Of a stretch of DNA of 64,000 nucleotides, positions 43,617 to 54,400 are shown one piece after another. The position numbers and the translations under genes are program-made. The DNA comes from Plebeiibacterium sediminum (GTDB lineage: Bacteria > Bacteroidota > Bacteroidia > Bacteroidales > Marinilabiliaceae): contig NZ_JAPDPJ010000009.1 of NCBI RefSeq assembly GCF_026013605.1, positions 1 through 64,000 on the forward strand, written 5' to 3'. Position 1 is the stretch's first letter. Each line of letters opens with the position of its first letter. Below the pieces are notes generated by a model that ran no database searches, was not told the origin of the DNA, and was given only the letters and a program-made list of their open reading frames with translations.

Positions 43617-45818
43617 ATGCAAAAAATTCACATTGTTTCAAACAGACTCCCCTTTAGCATTAAAGAGGAGGGAGATGAAATCTCTCTCGAAGCTAGTGTT
43701 GGGGGCTTAGCCACAGGTATGAAATCCATTTATAAAGATTATGGAGGTACCTGGATTGGCTGGCCTGGAATAGATAGCGATACCATTTCTGATGCAAAGC
43801 AACAGAAAATCAATAATTTATTTAACAAAGAGAAATGCGCTTCTGTTCATTTAAACTCTGAAGAAATTCATTTGTTTTATGAAGGTTTTAGCAATCGCAC
43901 TATCTGGCCATTATTTCACTATTTTACTCAGTATGCAGATTTCAACCAGGCTGACTGGGAAATCTACAAAGCTGTAAATCAAAAATTCGCAGACGCGGCA
44001 ATTGAAACACTGGAAGATGGCGATGCTGTATGGGTACATGATTATCAATTATTATTAGTACCCGATATGATTAAGTCAAAGAAACCAAATGTTACTGTTG
44101 GTTTCTTTCTGCATATTCCATTTCCTTCCTATGAGGTATTCAGAATGTTGCCTTGGCGAAAAGAGATTATTCAGGGTATGCTTGGCGCTGACCTCATTGG
44201 TTTTCACACTTATGATTATGAACGTCACTTCTTCAGTTGTGTCAGACGATTGTTTGGTTATGAGATTTCATTTAACCAAATCCATATCGATGAACGAATC
44301 ATAATAGCAGATTCGTTTCCAATGGGTATCGATTACGAGAAGTTTATGACTAATGCTCAAAATGTTAGTTTAAAATCCGTTAGTGAAAAATCCGAACTCC
44401 ACAAAGAGTTAGATAAGTATTTTCTTTCATCTCCGGAACGTAAACTAATCTTATCTATTGACAGGTTAGATTATACCAAGGGAATACCTAACCGCCTTAC
44501 TGCTTTTGCTCGGTTCCTGGAAAAATATCCTGAATTCAGACAAAAGGTAACGCTAATTATGCTCGCAGTTCCTTCCAGAGGACAGGTTGATCATTATCAA
44601 CTCTTAAAGAAGGAAGTTGATGAGCTTGTAGGACAAATTAACGGTGCCTATGGTACCATTAACTACACTCCTATCTGGTACTTCTATCGTTCATTACCAT
44701 TTAATAATCTGATAGAACTTTACAGTTCCTGTGATGTGGCATTAATTACTCCGGTACGTGATGGTATGAATCTGGTAGCCAAAGAATACGTTGCATCCAG
44801 AATAAACAACACTGGTGTTTTAATACTCAGTGAAATGGCTGGTGTTGCCAAAGAAATGGGTGAAGCTCTATTGATTAATCCTGTTGATGACGAGGATATG
44901 GCTGATAACATATATCAGGCATTAACCATGCCTATTGAAGAACAAAAAAGCAGAATGACTTATATGAAAGAACGCATTCAACGCTATGATGTTTTTAAAT
45001 GGGCTAATGAATTTGTAAAGTCACTCAAAAAAGCAGAAAGTATTCAAAATGATTTTCTTGCCAAAAGAATTACTAAAAGCTTAGCTGAAAAATTAATCGA
45101 CAAATACCATGATTCTAAAAAACGAGCAATTTTTCTTGATTATGACGGAACGCTGGCTCCTTTTAAAAAGAATCCTCAGGATGCAAAACCTGATGATGAA
45201 TTACATGATATTATTAAAAATTTAACTTCTAACGAGCTAAATACGGTTACCATTATTAGTGGTAGAGATAGATATACGCTTGAAAAGTGGTTTGCCGGCC
45301 ATAAGGTTAATTTAATTTGCGAACACGGAGTTTGGCTTAAAACAGTTAATGGTGATTGGGAAATGCTTACTACAGTTAATAACAACTGGATGCCTAATGT
45401 TCGTCCAATCATGGAACATTTTGTTGACCGTACACCTGGTAGTTTTATTGAAGAGAAAAATTATTCTTTAGTTTGGCATTATCGCAAAGCTGAACCTGAC
45501 CAGGGAGAATTAAGAGCAAATGAACTTAAGGATGAATTAAATACCCACTTATCAAATCACAACCTTGAAATTATGGAAGGTAATAAAGTGATTGAAGTTA
45601 AAAGTGGTGGTATTAATAAAGGTGTTGCTGCCTTAAAATTCCTGAATAATGAACCTTATGATTACATTATGGCTATAGGTGATGACTGGACTGATGAATT
45701 TATGTTCCGCGAATTACCTGAAGATGCTATTACAATTAAGGTAGGAATGAAACACACTAAAGCAGCCTATAAAGTAGAATCTGTAGATGCTGTAAGAAGC
45801 TTATTGCAGAAAATGTAA
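43617..45818 (+). CDS. otsAB: Bifunctional trehalose-6-phosphate synthase/phosphatase
   Basis: 733-residue fusion that makes trehalose from UDP-glucose and glucose-6-phosphate and then removes the phosphate. The synthase (GT20) fills residues 1-475: VSNRLPFS, GGLATGMKS, WVHDYQLLLVPDM, SIDRLDYTKGIPNRL and DGMNLVAKEYVA. The phosphatase (HAD) fills about 490-733: IFLDYDGTLAPF with the nucleophile Asp near 507, IISGRDRYTLEKWF and AIGDDWTDEFMF. Both catalytic sets look complete. Cytoplasmic. Divergent from the GH15 gene, forming a synthesis/breakdown pair for an osmoprotectant or storage sugar. Confidence 0.93.
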   Translation: MQKIHIVSNRLPFSIKEEGDEISLEASVGGLATGMKSIYKDYGGTWIGWPGIDSDTISDAKQQKINNLFNKEKCASVHLNSEEIHLFYEGFSNRTIWPLFHYFTQYADFNQADWEIYKAVNQKFADAAIETLEDGDAVWVHDYQLLLVPDMIKSKKPNVTVGFFLHIPFPSYEVFRMLPWRKEIIQGMLGADLIGFHTYDYERHFFSCVRRLFGYEISFNQIHIDERIIIADSFPMGIDYEKFMTNAQNVSLKSVSEKSELHKELDKYFLSSPERKLILSIDRLDYTKGIPNRLTAFARFLEKYPEFRQKVTLIMLAVPSRGQVDHYQLLKKEVDELVGQINGAYGTINYTPIWYFYRSLPFNNLIELYSSCDVALITPVRDGMNLVAKEYVASRINNTGVLILSEMAGVAKEMGEALLINPVDDEDMADNIYQALTMPIEEQKSRMTYMKERIQRYDVFKWANEFVKSLKKAESIQNDFLAKRITKSLAEKLIDKYHDSKKRAIFLDYDGTLAPFKKNPQDAKPDDELHDIIKNLTSNELNTVTIISGRDRYTLEKWFAGHKVNLICEHGVWLKTVNGDWEMLTTVNNNWMPNVRPIMEHFVDRTPGSFIEEKNYSLVWHYRKAEPDQGELRANELKDELNTHLSNHNLEIMEGNKVIEVKSGGINKGVAALKFLNNEPYDYIMAIGDDWTDEFMFRELPEDAITIKVGMKHTKAAYKVESVDAVRSLLQKM

Positions 45819-45844
45819 ATTCCCAGAAAACAAAAAAAATTACG

Positions 45845-45877
45845 AAACCGGATAGTAACTTATCCGGTTTTTTTTAT
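45845..45877 (+). terminator. Rho-independent terminator
   Basis: AAACCGGATA / TATCCGGTTT stem with a T-run, 26 bp after the trehalose gene. Confidence 0.9.
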
Positions 45878-45984
45878 GTCTGAAATGAAACAACGCACAT
45901 AAAATAAAATCATTTCAATACTCCAACGGTAATTAGTTTTATATTTTATTACTATTATTGTTACATAAGCAACAACACAATCAC

Positions 45985-47595
45985 ATGACACACATATTTT
46001 CAGAACCTTACATCTTAAATAACAAACCTGAAGTAATTAAAAATAAGATCTTAAACATTCTTTTTATTATTTCAGCAATCGGACTCATTCCAATATCCTC
46101 AATAGCATATCTAAGATCTTCGTTGGGTATAGGTAACCTGATTTTATTAATAGGCGATATAGTTTTATTCTTTGTAATATTATTTCTCCTTTTTTCGAAG
46201 AAAATATCCTACACAACCAAAAGCCATATCCTTTTAATATCTGCATTATTAATTTCCATATCCAGCTTTTATGTTTCCGGAATTTATGCGGGAGGAAAAT
46301 ACATATTTGTAATAATAAGTGTTTTATCGGCCATATACTTAAGTAACAAATGGAGCATATTTTACACATCTATAATAGTAATATCATATGCCATCATTAC
46401 GTATTTATACATTAATGGATATCATACAAATATATTAAGTAAGGAAAGCTTTGCCAATTCATGGGTTTCATGGGTCAACGAAGGAATCGTTCTTTTGTTT
46501 GTTATGATATGCTGTATGATCATCATTGAAATCTTACTTAATGGCTACAAAAAAGAAGTCATCAACCTAAGAACCAGCGAACAAATTCTTTTCCAAACTA
46601 TTGAAAAAATGCCTGTTTCAGCTTTAATCATTAATGATAAACAACAAATTTTATATGGTAATACACAATTTACAGAACGAAGTGGTTTAAAATCTTATGT
46701 AGGTCAGAAAATCTCAAAGATAATAGAGCAAATATATGATGACCCCAAAGATATAGATGCAAACGTATACAAATTCGTTAAAAAGGTAGAAGAAGTATTT
46801 CAATCAGGAGAACATCCTCCTATGACAGAATTTAAATATTTCGATAAAAAAGGTAATCCTCGCTGGTCGGAAATACATTACAATTTAACAACTCCTAATA
46901 TGCTAATTGTTATGTTTGTGGATATTACAGACAAAAAATTAAAACAAAGGGAAGTCATTGAAGCAATGGTTAATGCCGAGGAAAATGAAAAAAGCAGAAT
47001 GGCTAAAGAATTACATGATGGTATTGGTCCTTTGATTTCTACAGCTAAAATATACGCACACAGTATAAAAGGAATTGATGATAAAGATAAGCAACAGGAA
47101 CACGCTAAGCGTTTAATTGAATTACTGGATGAAACATTACACGAGGTTCGAAGTATTTCAAATAATATTAGCCCACATATTTTAAGAAATTACGGTTTAA
47201 AGGATGCTATACAATCATTTATTGATAAAATTCAGCCAGTTACTTCCATCCTATTTCATGTTGATATTAATGAAAAGATCAAATTTTCAAACACATTTGA
47301 ATATACCATTTACCGAACAATAGTTGAAATGGTGAATAACTCACTCAAACATGCTAATGCAAAAAACATTTATATTATTTTTAAAAATTTTGAATCCTCT
47401 ATTGAATTCATCTACAAAGATGATGGTGTTGGCTTTAATTTAAGCGAGGCAAAAGGTAAAGGATTTGGACTTTTAAATATGGAATCGAGAATGCTGACTC
47501 TTGGAGCTGAATACAATTTTCACACTGCTCCAGGTGAAGGTGTTAACGTGACAATTAATATACCATGTAATGACGCTAAAAATTGTATTAGTTGA
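45985..47595 (+). CDS. NarX/DegS-type sensor histidine kinase
   Basis: 536-residue membrane kinase. About six TM helices (25-190) are followed by a PAS domain (about 198-310, with MFVDITDKK at its end), a HisKA_3 dimerisation domain with the phospho-accepting His in KSRMAKELHDGIGPLIS near 345, and an ATPase domain with MVNNSLKHANAKNIYI and DDGVGFNLSEAKGKGFGLLNM. A TTG 27 bp upstream is open in frame; the ATG at 45985 is chosen. Overlaps the response regulator gene by 26 bp, so they form a cognate pair. Signal unknown. Confidence 0.88.
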   Translation: MTHIFSEPYILNNKPEVIKNKILNILFIISAIGLIPISSIAYLRSSLGIGNLILLIGDIVLFFVILFLLFSKKISYTTKSHILLISALLISISSFYVSGIYAGGKYIFVIISVLSAIYLSNKWSIFYTSIIVISYAIITYLYINGYHTNILSKESFANSWVSWVNEGIVLLFVMICCMIIIEILLNGYKKEVINLRTSEQILFQTIEKMPVSALIINDKQQILYGNTQFTERSGLKSYVGQKISKIIEQIYDDPKDIDANVYKFVKKVEEVFQSGEHPPMTEFKYFDKKGNPRWSEIHYNLTTPNMLIVMFVDITDKKLKQREVIEAMVNAEENEKSRMAKELHDGIGPLISTAKIYAHSIKGIDDKDKQQEHAKRLIELLDETLHEVRSISNNISPHILRNYGLKDAIQSFIDKIQPVTSILFHVDINEKIKFSNTFEYTIYRTIVEMVNNSLKHANAKNIYIIFKNFESSIEFIYKDDGVGFNLSEAKGKGFGLLNMESRMLTLGAEYNFHTAPGEGVNVTINIPCNDAKNCIS

Positions 47596-48223
47596 AGATT
47601 TAGATTTAATCAGAGAAGGAATTACTGTTTTAATTAGTCAAATTAAAGATTTTGAAATTGTAAACATCTTTAAAAATGGGCAGGAATTTGTTGATCATCT
47701 GGATGAACTGGACTGTGATATTGTTATTACAGATATTGACATGCCCGTTTTGGATGGTATTTCGGCAACAAAAATTGCTACTGCCCGCAGACCCGAAATG
47801 AAGATTATTGCCTTGTCAATGTATAACGACACAAAATATTATTACGAGTTAATTACTGCAGGGGCTAAAGGTTTTGTTTTAAAACAATCCAGTGTTGAAG
47901 AACTTGAAAAAGCAATCCGGTTGGTTAATGAAGGAAAAAGTTTTTTCTCGGAGCAATTACTTTATAATGTAATTGTTAACATGCAAAATATAGAACAGAC
48001 ACTTGTAAAAGAAAAAACAGAACTGCTTAAACTAACAGAAAAGGAAATTGAATTGTTACAATTGATATGCAAAGGATTATCAAATAAAGAATTGGCAGAA
48101 CAACTATTCTTAAGTGTAAAAACAATAGAAAGCAATAAAGCCAAACTAATGCGTAAAACTGGTGCCAAAAATAATGCAGCACTCATTATCTGGGCAATAA
48201 AAAATAGGGTTGTTGATATTTAA
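47570..48223 (+). CDS. NarL/LuxR-type response regulator
   Basis: 217 residues: receiver domain with phosphorylatable Asp55 in DIVITDIDMP, acidic pocket VEDLD near 8-12 and conserved Lys in FVLKQS (about 105), then a LuxR-type helix-turn-helix (LTEKEIELLQLICKGLSNKELAEQLFLSVKTIESNKAKLMRKTG, about 153-196). Cytoplasmic transcription factor, cognate to the overlapping histidine kinase upstream. Confidence 0.92.
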   Translation: MTLKIVLVEDLDLIREGITVLISQIKDFEIVNIFKNGQEFVDHLDELDCDIVITDIDMPVLDGISATKIATARRPEMKIIALSMYNDTKYYYELITAGAKGFVLKQSSVEELEKAIRLVNEGKSFFSEQLLYNVIVNMQNIEQTLVKEKTELLKLTEKEIELLQLICKGLSNKELAEQLFLSVKTIESNKAKLMRKTGAKNNAALIIWAIKNRVVDI

Positions 48224-48421
48224 AACGTAATTCTATAAAAATACCAAACCTCCATTTTTCTATACCCCCCCACTTCTTCTATTCATATAGGGTTTTCCCT
48301 ATTAAAAAAACAAAGTTATCCCCACGCTAAATTGGGTGATTACATCCACATGCGCATAAATCTAGCTTATATATTTGCTACATAGTTTTTGATCTCATTG
48401 TGAGCAATTAATTATTGGTAA
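48224..48421 (+). other. Intergenic region between response regulators
   Basis: 198 bp including a C-tract (CCCCCCC near 48266) and a small hairpin AGGGTTTTCCCT. No gene; presumably the promoter of the lone-receiver/chemoreceptor pair. Confidence 0.3.
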
Positions 48422-48832
48422 ATGAATGATACAGAAAAAATATCGGTCATTATTGTTGATGATAATCCCTCTGCCATTGAAGGTGTGAAATTACTGCTAA
48501 GTACTTATAACAAGTTTAAAGTAATCGCCACTTTTAACAATGGTGAAGAGTTATTGAATTACAATAATATCCATATCTGCAATATCATTTTAATGGACAT
48601 AGAAATGCCTGTCATGGGAGGAATTGAAGCAGCAAAAAGAATAAGTTTTCTATATCCTGACACCAAAATGATTGCTATAACAATGTATCAACACCGACTA
48701 TATCTGAGAGATATTTTGAGTGCAGGTTTTCATGGTTTTGTTAACAAAGGGAGAATGGCGGAAGATCTAAATGATACAATAAATAAAGTAAACTCAAACA
48801 AAAGACATTACCCCAAAGACTTAAATATTTAA
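48422..48832 (+). CDS. Stand-alone receiver domain protein
   Basis: 136 residues consisting of one receiver domain and no output: [13 protein letters not shown] (acidic pocket, Asp13-Asp14), phosphorylatable Asp59 in [14 protein letters not shown], and the conserved Lys in GFVNKG. It is most similar in style to the NarL-type receiver just upstream, as if it had lost its DNA-binding half. It is followed after 10 bp by a chemoreceptor-like gene, so it may act CheY-like or as a phosphate sink for the kinase at 45985. Confidence 0.82.
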   Translation: MNDTEKISVIIVDDNPSAIEGVKLLLSTYNKFKVIATFNNGEELLNYNNIHICNIILMDIEMPVMGGIEAAKRISFLYPDTKMIAITMYQHRLYLRDILSAGFHGFVNKGRMAEDLNDTINKVNSNKRHYPKDLNI

Positions 48833-48842
48833 AATAATAATT

Positions 48843-49949
48843 ATGAGCGATTTAAGTATTGAGATTTTAAAAACCCTAGCTACCTTTCCTGTGGCATACG
48901 TAATTTTAAAACTGATTTTTAAAAAATCAGTAATGTTCCAGGTAAGTATGCTAACTGTATCGTTTACCCTCCTTGTAACTATTTTAAAGTCTCTTGAGTT
49001 TTATTATGGGATGATCTTTGATTTTATCATCACTCCAATAAACGTAGGTATTGGTACTTTACTTTTTATCTATATCAATAAATTATTGCGAAAACCTTTA
49101 TCTAATGCTATAAATAAACTTGAGGAATTATCGAAAGGAAATTTAAATATTGAGTTACAGCATTCAGATTCTAAAAATGAGTTAGGTGTATTAGTTAATT
49201 CTGTTATTAACTTATCTACTAAACTTAAAAATATTATTTCTGAAATAGAAACCAGTGCCGAAAATGTATTAAGTGCCAGCCTTCAGTTAAGTGGAACAGC
49301 TGAGGATCTATCACAAGGATCAACAGAACAAGCCTCATCACTCGAAGAAATTTCTTCAACAATGGAAGAAATATCAGGAAACGTAGCCAACAACACTGAA
49401 AATGCTCAACAAACTGCCACAATTGCTAACAAATCATCAATGGGCATAAAAGAAGTATCAAGAGTTTCTGATGAAAGCTCAACTTCAGTTTATAATATCG
49501 CTGAAAAAATCAACGTTATCAATGACATTGCCATGCAAACCAACATACTAGCACTTAATGCCGCTGTTGAAGCCGCCAGAGCCGGTGAGTCAGGAAAAGG
49601 CTTTGCTGTAGTAGCTGCCGAAGTAAGAAAGCTGGCTGAAAACAGTAAAAAAGCGGCAGATGATATTGTACTAAAAGCGGATCATAGTAGAACACAAACA
49701 GAAATGGCTAATAGTTTATTAAATGAAATTAGTCCTGAGATCACAAGAACCTCTGACCTGGTCAATGAAATAACAGCTGCCAGCATGGAACAACACAACG
49801 GTGTCAATCAAGTAAACAACGCAATACAACAACTAAATTCGTTAACACAACAAAATGCTGCTGCAGCCGAAGAAATGGCTTCCAGTTCAGAAGAGCTAAC
49901 AAACCAGGCCGAGGGACTTAAGAAATTAATTACCTTTTTTAAACTATAA
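48843..49949 (+). CDS. Methyl-accepting chemotaxis-like protein without sensor domain
   Basis: 368 residues. Two or three N-terminal hydrophobic helices (about 10-85), a HAMP-like segment ([24 protein letters not shown], about 94-117) and a canonical signalling hairpin [41 protein letters not shown] near 225-265. Helix N/C regions have Gln/Glu pairs ([34 protein letters not shown]) suited to methylation. No extracytoplasmic ligand domain. It forms an operon with the stand-alone receiver upstream (10-bp gap), suggesting the two work together. Confidence 0.87.
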   Translation: MSDLSIEILKTLATFPVAYVILKLIFKKSVMFQVSMLTVSFTLLVTILKSLEFYYGMIFDFIITPINVGIGTLLFIYINKLLRKPLSNAINKLEELSKGNLNIELQHSDSKNELGVLVNSVINLSTKLKNIISEIETSAENVLSASLQLSGTAEDLSQGSTEQASSLEEISSTMEEISGNVANNTENAQQTATIANKSSMGIKEVSRVSDESSTSVYNIAEKINVINDIAMQTNILALNAAVEAARAGESGKGFAVVAAEVRKLAENSKKAADDIVLKADHSRTQTEMANSLLNEISPEITRTSDLVNEITAASMEQHNGVNQVNNAIQQLNSLTQQNAAAAEEMASSSEELTNQAEGLKKLITFFKL

Positions 49950-49983
49950 GTGCGATTTGTTTTAGATTAGTTAAGTACAATGT

Positions 49984-50110
49984 GTATGAAATAAGTATTC
50001 CCATTCTTAATCATTAGAAGGATTGTCGTTTACCCATCCTATATCATGCAGTGACAATCTAAATATTATAAAAATTCCTATCACTATTTTTATAATAACT
50101 TATTTCATAC
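49984..50110. ncRNA. Multi-stem palindromic element or structured RNA
   Basis: Perfect 13-bp terminal inverted repeats GTATGAAATAAGT (49984-49996) and ACTTATTTCATAC (50098-50110) enclose two more perfect inverted pairs: GATTGTC (50021-50027) / GACAATC (50053-50059), and ATTATAAAAAT (50065-50075) / ATTTTTATAAT (50086-50096). This predicts a three-way junction. It lies directly before a strong terminator. It may be a small RNA, a 3'-UTR structure or a MITE-like element; the sequence alone does not decide. Confidence 0.5.
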
Positions 50111-50116
50111 CTTGTT

Positions 50117-50147
50117 GAGGATGCCGAAATTCGGCATCCTCTTTTTG
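50117..50147 (+). terminator. Rho-independent terminator
   Basis: GAGGATGCCGAA / TTCGGCATCCTC, a 12-bp stem with T-run. It ends either the chemoreceptor transcript or the structured element before it. The following 200 bp hold the efflux promoter (TAATTTTG at 50303-50310) and no gene. Confidence 0.85.
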
Positions 50148-50356
50148 TTTAAACCTAACAAAATCAGCCAACTAATCATAACAATACTACTTTTTAAACT
50201 TTTCCTTCAAATAGTCACTTTCTCTATTCAGCAAATTGTGTACTTCAATCTTACATTTTTCCACTTCAGTTTCTTCTTAATAATAATTGCCTAATACTCA
50301 TCTAATTTTGTATTTGAAGAAGAATATAGTTGAAGAATTTATAATCAGAATTTACA

Positions 50357-51433
50357 ATGAAAAAGATTAGCTTTTATATTCCAGCAATGGTTTTAGCTAT
50401 TGGTCTACTATCATCTTGTGGTGATAATACGACTGAACACACAGAAAGTATCAGATATGTTAAAGCAACAGAAGTATTACCATCTCAAGGTAATGATGTT
50501 TTAATATACAATGGTGTTGTTAAAGAACGCAGAGATGTTACGCTCTCCTTTAAAGTGGGCGGTCCGGTTAACGAATTATTAGTCGATGTTGGTGATTATG
50601 TAACCAAGGGACAAGCTATTGCAAAAATTGATAAGCGTGATTATAACATACAACTTCAGGCAAGAGAAGCTCAATATACTCAAGCTAAAGGGGAATATGA
50701 ACGCTATCAGGAACTGTATAAAAGAAAAAAATTACCTGAGAATACTCTGGACAAATTAAAAGCTGGATATTTAATGGCCAAAAGTCAGTATGAAGCCGCC
50801 GTTAATGCACTAGAAGATACTGAATTAAAAGCACCTTTCTCAGGATATGTAAATAAAAAATTCATTGAAAACTTTGAAACTGTTGGGCCAGGTGTGCCAA
50901 TTATCCAATTACTGGATTTCTCAGATCTTGAAGTTGTAGTTAGCATTCCAGAAAATAACATCAATGAAATGAGTGAAGTGTATAAAATCACTTGTGATAT
51001 CAGAAACGCTAACAAAACAAGCATTCCAGCTACTGTAAAATCAATTAGCAAAAAATCAGGAAGTGACAGAATGTTTGAAGCAAAAATTCTTCTTGAAGAT
51101 AGCGATGCTAATCATGAAATCAAGCCTGGAATGGTTGCCAAAGTAAAAGTTCAAAAAAGCAATTCTGACAATAAAAATTTATTAGTTCCAATAGAGTCTG
51201 TATTTTCTAGTGGACAGAAAAAGTACGTATGGTTGATTGACAACAATAGTCACAAAGTAAAAAAGCAGGAAGTAAATGTTTCAGAAATTCAAGGAAATGG
51301 ATTGGTTGAAATCTCAGCAGCTATAAACATTGGTGATATTGTTGTTACAGCAGGAATACATTCATTAGTTGAAAACCAGGAAGTGAAAGTTTTACCTAAA
51401 AAATCAGAAACAAACATCGGAGGTTTACTATGA
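50357..51433 (+). CDS. RND efflux periplasmic adaptor (membrane fusion protein)
   Basis: 358-residue lipoprotein (lipobox LLSSC, Cys21) of the HlyD/AcrA family that links the inner-membrane pump to the outer-membrane channel. Barrel-sandwich halves: SFKVGGPVNELLVDVGDYVTKGQAIAKID (about 58-86) and ALEDTELKAPFSGYVNKKFIENFETVGPG (about 147-175). A short alpha-hairpin lies between them (about 90-145), followed by a beta-barrel and membrane-proximal domain. Its stop overlaps the start of the RND gene by 4 bp (ATGA type), so translation is coupled. Confidence 0.9.
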   Translation: MKKISFYIPAMVLAIGLLSSCGDNTTEHTESIRYVKATEVLPSQGNDVLIYNGVVKERRDVTLSFKVGGPVNELLVDVGDYVTKGQAIAKIDKRDYNIQLQAREAQYTQAKGEYERYQELYKRKKLPENTLDKLKAGYLMAKSQYEAAVNALEDTELKAPFSGYVNKKFIENFETVGPGVPIIQLLDFSDLEVVVSIPENNINEMSEVYKITCDIRNANKTSIPATVKSISKKSGSDRMFEAKILLEDSDANHEIKPGMVAKVKVQKSNSDNKNLLVPIESVFSSGQKKYVWLIDNNSHKVKKQEVNVSEIQGNGLVEISAAINIGDIVVTAGIHSLVENQEVKVLPKKSETNIGGLL

Positions 51434-54400
51434 ATAAAGGAATGTTAGAAAAAGTTCTTGGGCAAAAGGCCTTTATTACTTCTCTACTCTTTGCTGTTAT
51501 ACTTGGCGGGTTACTTGCCTTTGATGGATTAGGAAAATTAGAAGATCCTGAGATTCCGGTTAAGTCAGCAGTAATTATGACACCATACCCGGGTGCTTCA
51601 GCCAGTGAGGTTGAACTTGAAGTTACTGATGTTTTAGAAAAAGCAGTTCAGAAACTGGCCAATATTGATTTCATTGAATCGCGTTCTATTGCGGGATTAT
51701 CTGAAATTACAGTAAATATTGACCCGAATGTTCATACTGCTAAAATGCCTCAGTTATATGATCATTTAAGAAGAAAAATTCATGATATAAAAGGCGATTT
51801 GCCACAAAGTGCATCTGACCCTATAATTCTTGATGATTTTGGAGATGTATACGGAATATTTGTTTCTGTAAGTGCAGATGGTTATTCATACGAAGAATTA
51901 AATAACTATGTAGAATATATCAAAAGAGAATTATTACTTGTTGATAATATCAGACGAGTTGAAGTTTATGGCAAACAAACAGAAACCATTGATATTAAAT
52001 TCTCTACTGAAAAATTCGCTCAGCTTGGACTAAACCCAATGCTTATTGTGCAAGCTTTAAACGACCAGGTTTCAACTGTTAACCCGGGAAATGTTGTAGT
52101 TGGAACTGAAAGAATCCGAATGGATTTGGGCGCCAAGTTTAAAAGCATTGATGACATAAAAAACTTATTGGTAAAGGTTCCTAATGGGGGATCTTTTTTA
52201 TTGGGTGAAATAGCATCGGTAGAACGTTCGTTCTACACACCCAAACGAAATGATTTTAAATACAACGGACAAAATGCAATGGCTCTTGCTATCTCGATGG
52301 AAAGCAAAGTGAATGTTATTAAAGTTGGTGAGGTATTTGAAGAACGAATTGCTCAACTTAAAGAAAACTTACCTGTTGGAATTGAAATAAACAAAGTATT
52401 TTTTCAACCGGACAGAGTGAGTGAATCCATCAGAGGTTTTATGATTAACCTGATTGAATCTGTTGTCATTGTAATCATTGTATTACTTTTTGCAATGGGA
52501 TTAAGATCTGGTTTATTAATATCCAGCGGATTGGTATTTACCATTTTAGCCACATTCATCGTAATGAAAGCTACAGGTATTGAACTTCAACGAATATCAT
52601 TAGGAGCAATTATCGTTGCTATGGGTATGTTGGTTGACAACTCAATTGTTGTGGCAGATGGTATTCTGATCGACCTGAAAAAAGGAGTGGAGCGTAAAAA
52701 GGCATTTGTTAATACGGCACAAAAAACAGCCATGCCTTTACTTGGAGCAACAATTGTTGCCATCCTTGCATTTATGCCTTTAGGTTTTTCTCCTGGTGCT
52801 GCTGGTGAGTTCCTAAAATCATTATTTTACGTATTGGCTATTTCGCTGTTTTTGAGTTGGATCTTTGCTATGATTCAAACTCCTTTTATGGCCAATTGGT
52901 TTTACAGAGGAAAAGTTAAGAAAAGCAAAGGTGAAGATACCGAACTTTTTAACAATGGCTTATATCGTTGGTTCCGCAAGATTTTAAAGATGATGCTGTG
53001 GCACAAAACATTGTTTACTATTGCAACAGTATTTGTTTTAGTATTATCTATCTGGTCTTTTAAATTTATAAAACAAGAGTTCTTCCCTGCCCTTGATTAC
53101 AATCAGTACATTATTGAATATTGGTTGCCTCAAGGTAGTGATATATACCAGGTTGAAAAAGATTTGGATGAAGTTCAGAAAGAACTGAGCACCTGGGATG
53201 ATGTAAAAAAAGTGGTGACTTCGTTGGGTCAAACTCCTGCTCGTTACACCTTGTTACGTCCAATGACTACTTTAAATAGTAATTACGGTGAATTGATCAT
53301 TGATGCAGTAGATTTTGATGCGGCGCAAAAATCAGCCATCGAAATTATTGATTACTTAAATAAAAATTTCCCTCAGGCCTTTGCCAGAGCCAGAACATAT
53401 AGTCCAATTTTCGGAGACTACCTGATCGAAGCTAAGTTTACCGGACCGGATCCTGCTGTATTAAGAGAGTTGGCAGAAAAAGCTAAGGAAATTATGCGTG
53501 CCAATCCGATAACAGCTGTAACTACAGATAACTGGAAAAACCAGGAAAAAGTAATTCGCCCTGAGTATTCAGTTGAACAGGCTCGTTTGCAAGGAATTTC
53601 CAGAAGTGATGTGGCAAATTCTTTGGCTGTAGCTTCAAATGGTATGCCTGTAGGTGCCATTTATGAAGGATCTGATATGCTTCCGGTTATTTTAAAGATG
53701 GAAGAGCCGGTAGGTAATCATGTAGAAAATATTGAATCTGTTCCAGTGTGGAGTTCTCGCAGCATGACAAGTGTTCCATTGGGTCAGGTGATCGACTCTG
53801 TCAGAGTTAGCTGGGAAGATCAAACCATCAGACGATATGATGGATTAAGAGCCATTAAAGCTCAATGTGATCCAAAACCCGGACATACTGCTCCTGAATT
53901 ATGGAGTCAGATTCATGAGCAAATTGAAGCTATAGATCTACCATATGGTTATGAATTAGAATGGTTGGGTGATCATAAGCATAGCGAAGATGCAAACAGA
54001 AGATTGTTTTCTCTTTTACCACTGGCACTGGGTTTAATGGTATTAATCATCATTTTATTATTCAACAACTTAAAACAACCTATAATTATTATGAGTGTTG
54101 TGCCAATGGCCATAATGGGAGTTGCTGTTGGTTACCATGTGATGCAGGCTAAATTTGGTTTTGTTGGTATTATTGGTACACTGGGACTAATTGGTATGAT
54201 GATTAAAAATGCTATTGTTCTGTTGGATGAGATCAATGATGAAATTTCCAGGGGTATCGATCAGGTTAATGCAATTATTAATTCTGCTACCTCAAGAATG
54301 CGCCCGGTAATGATGGCCTCACTCACAACAATTTTAGGTATGGTTCCACTCCTTACGGATATTATGTTTAAAGGAATGGCTATCGCTGTTATGTTTGGAT

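Noticed and set aside
48255-48310. Possible riboswitch with a C-tract
   Set aside because: Only a very small hairpin is visible and no known aptamer core could be recognised.
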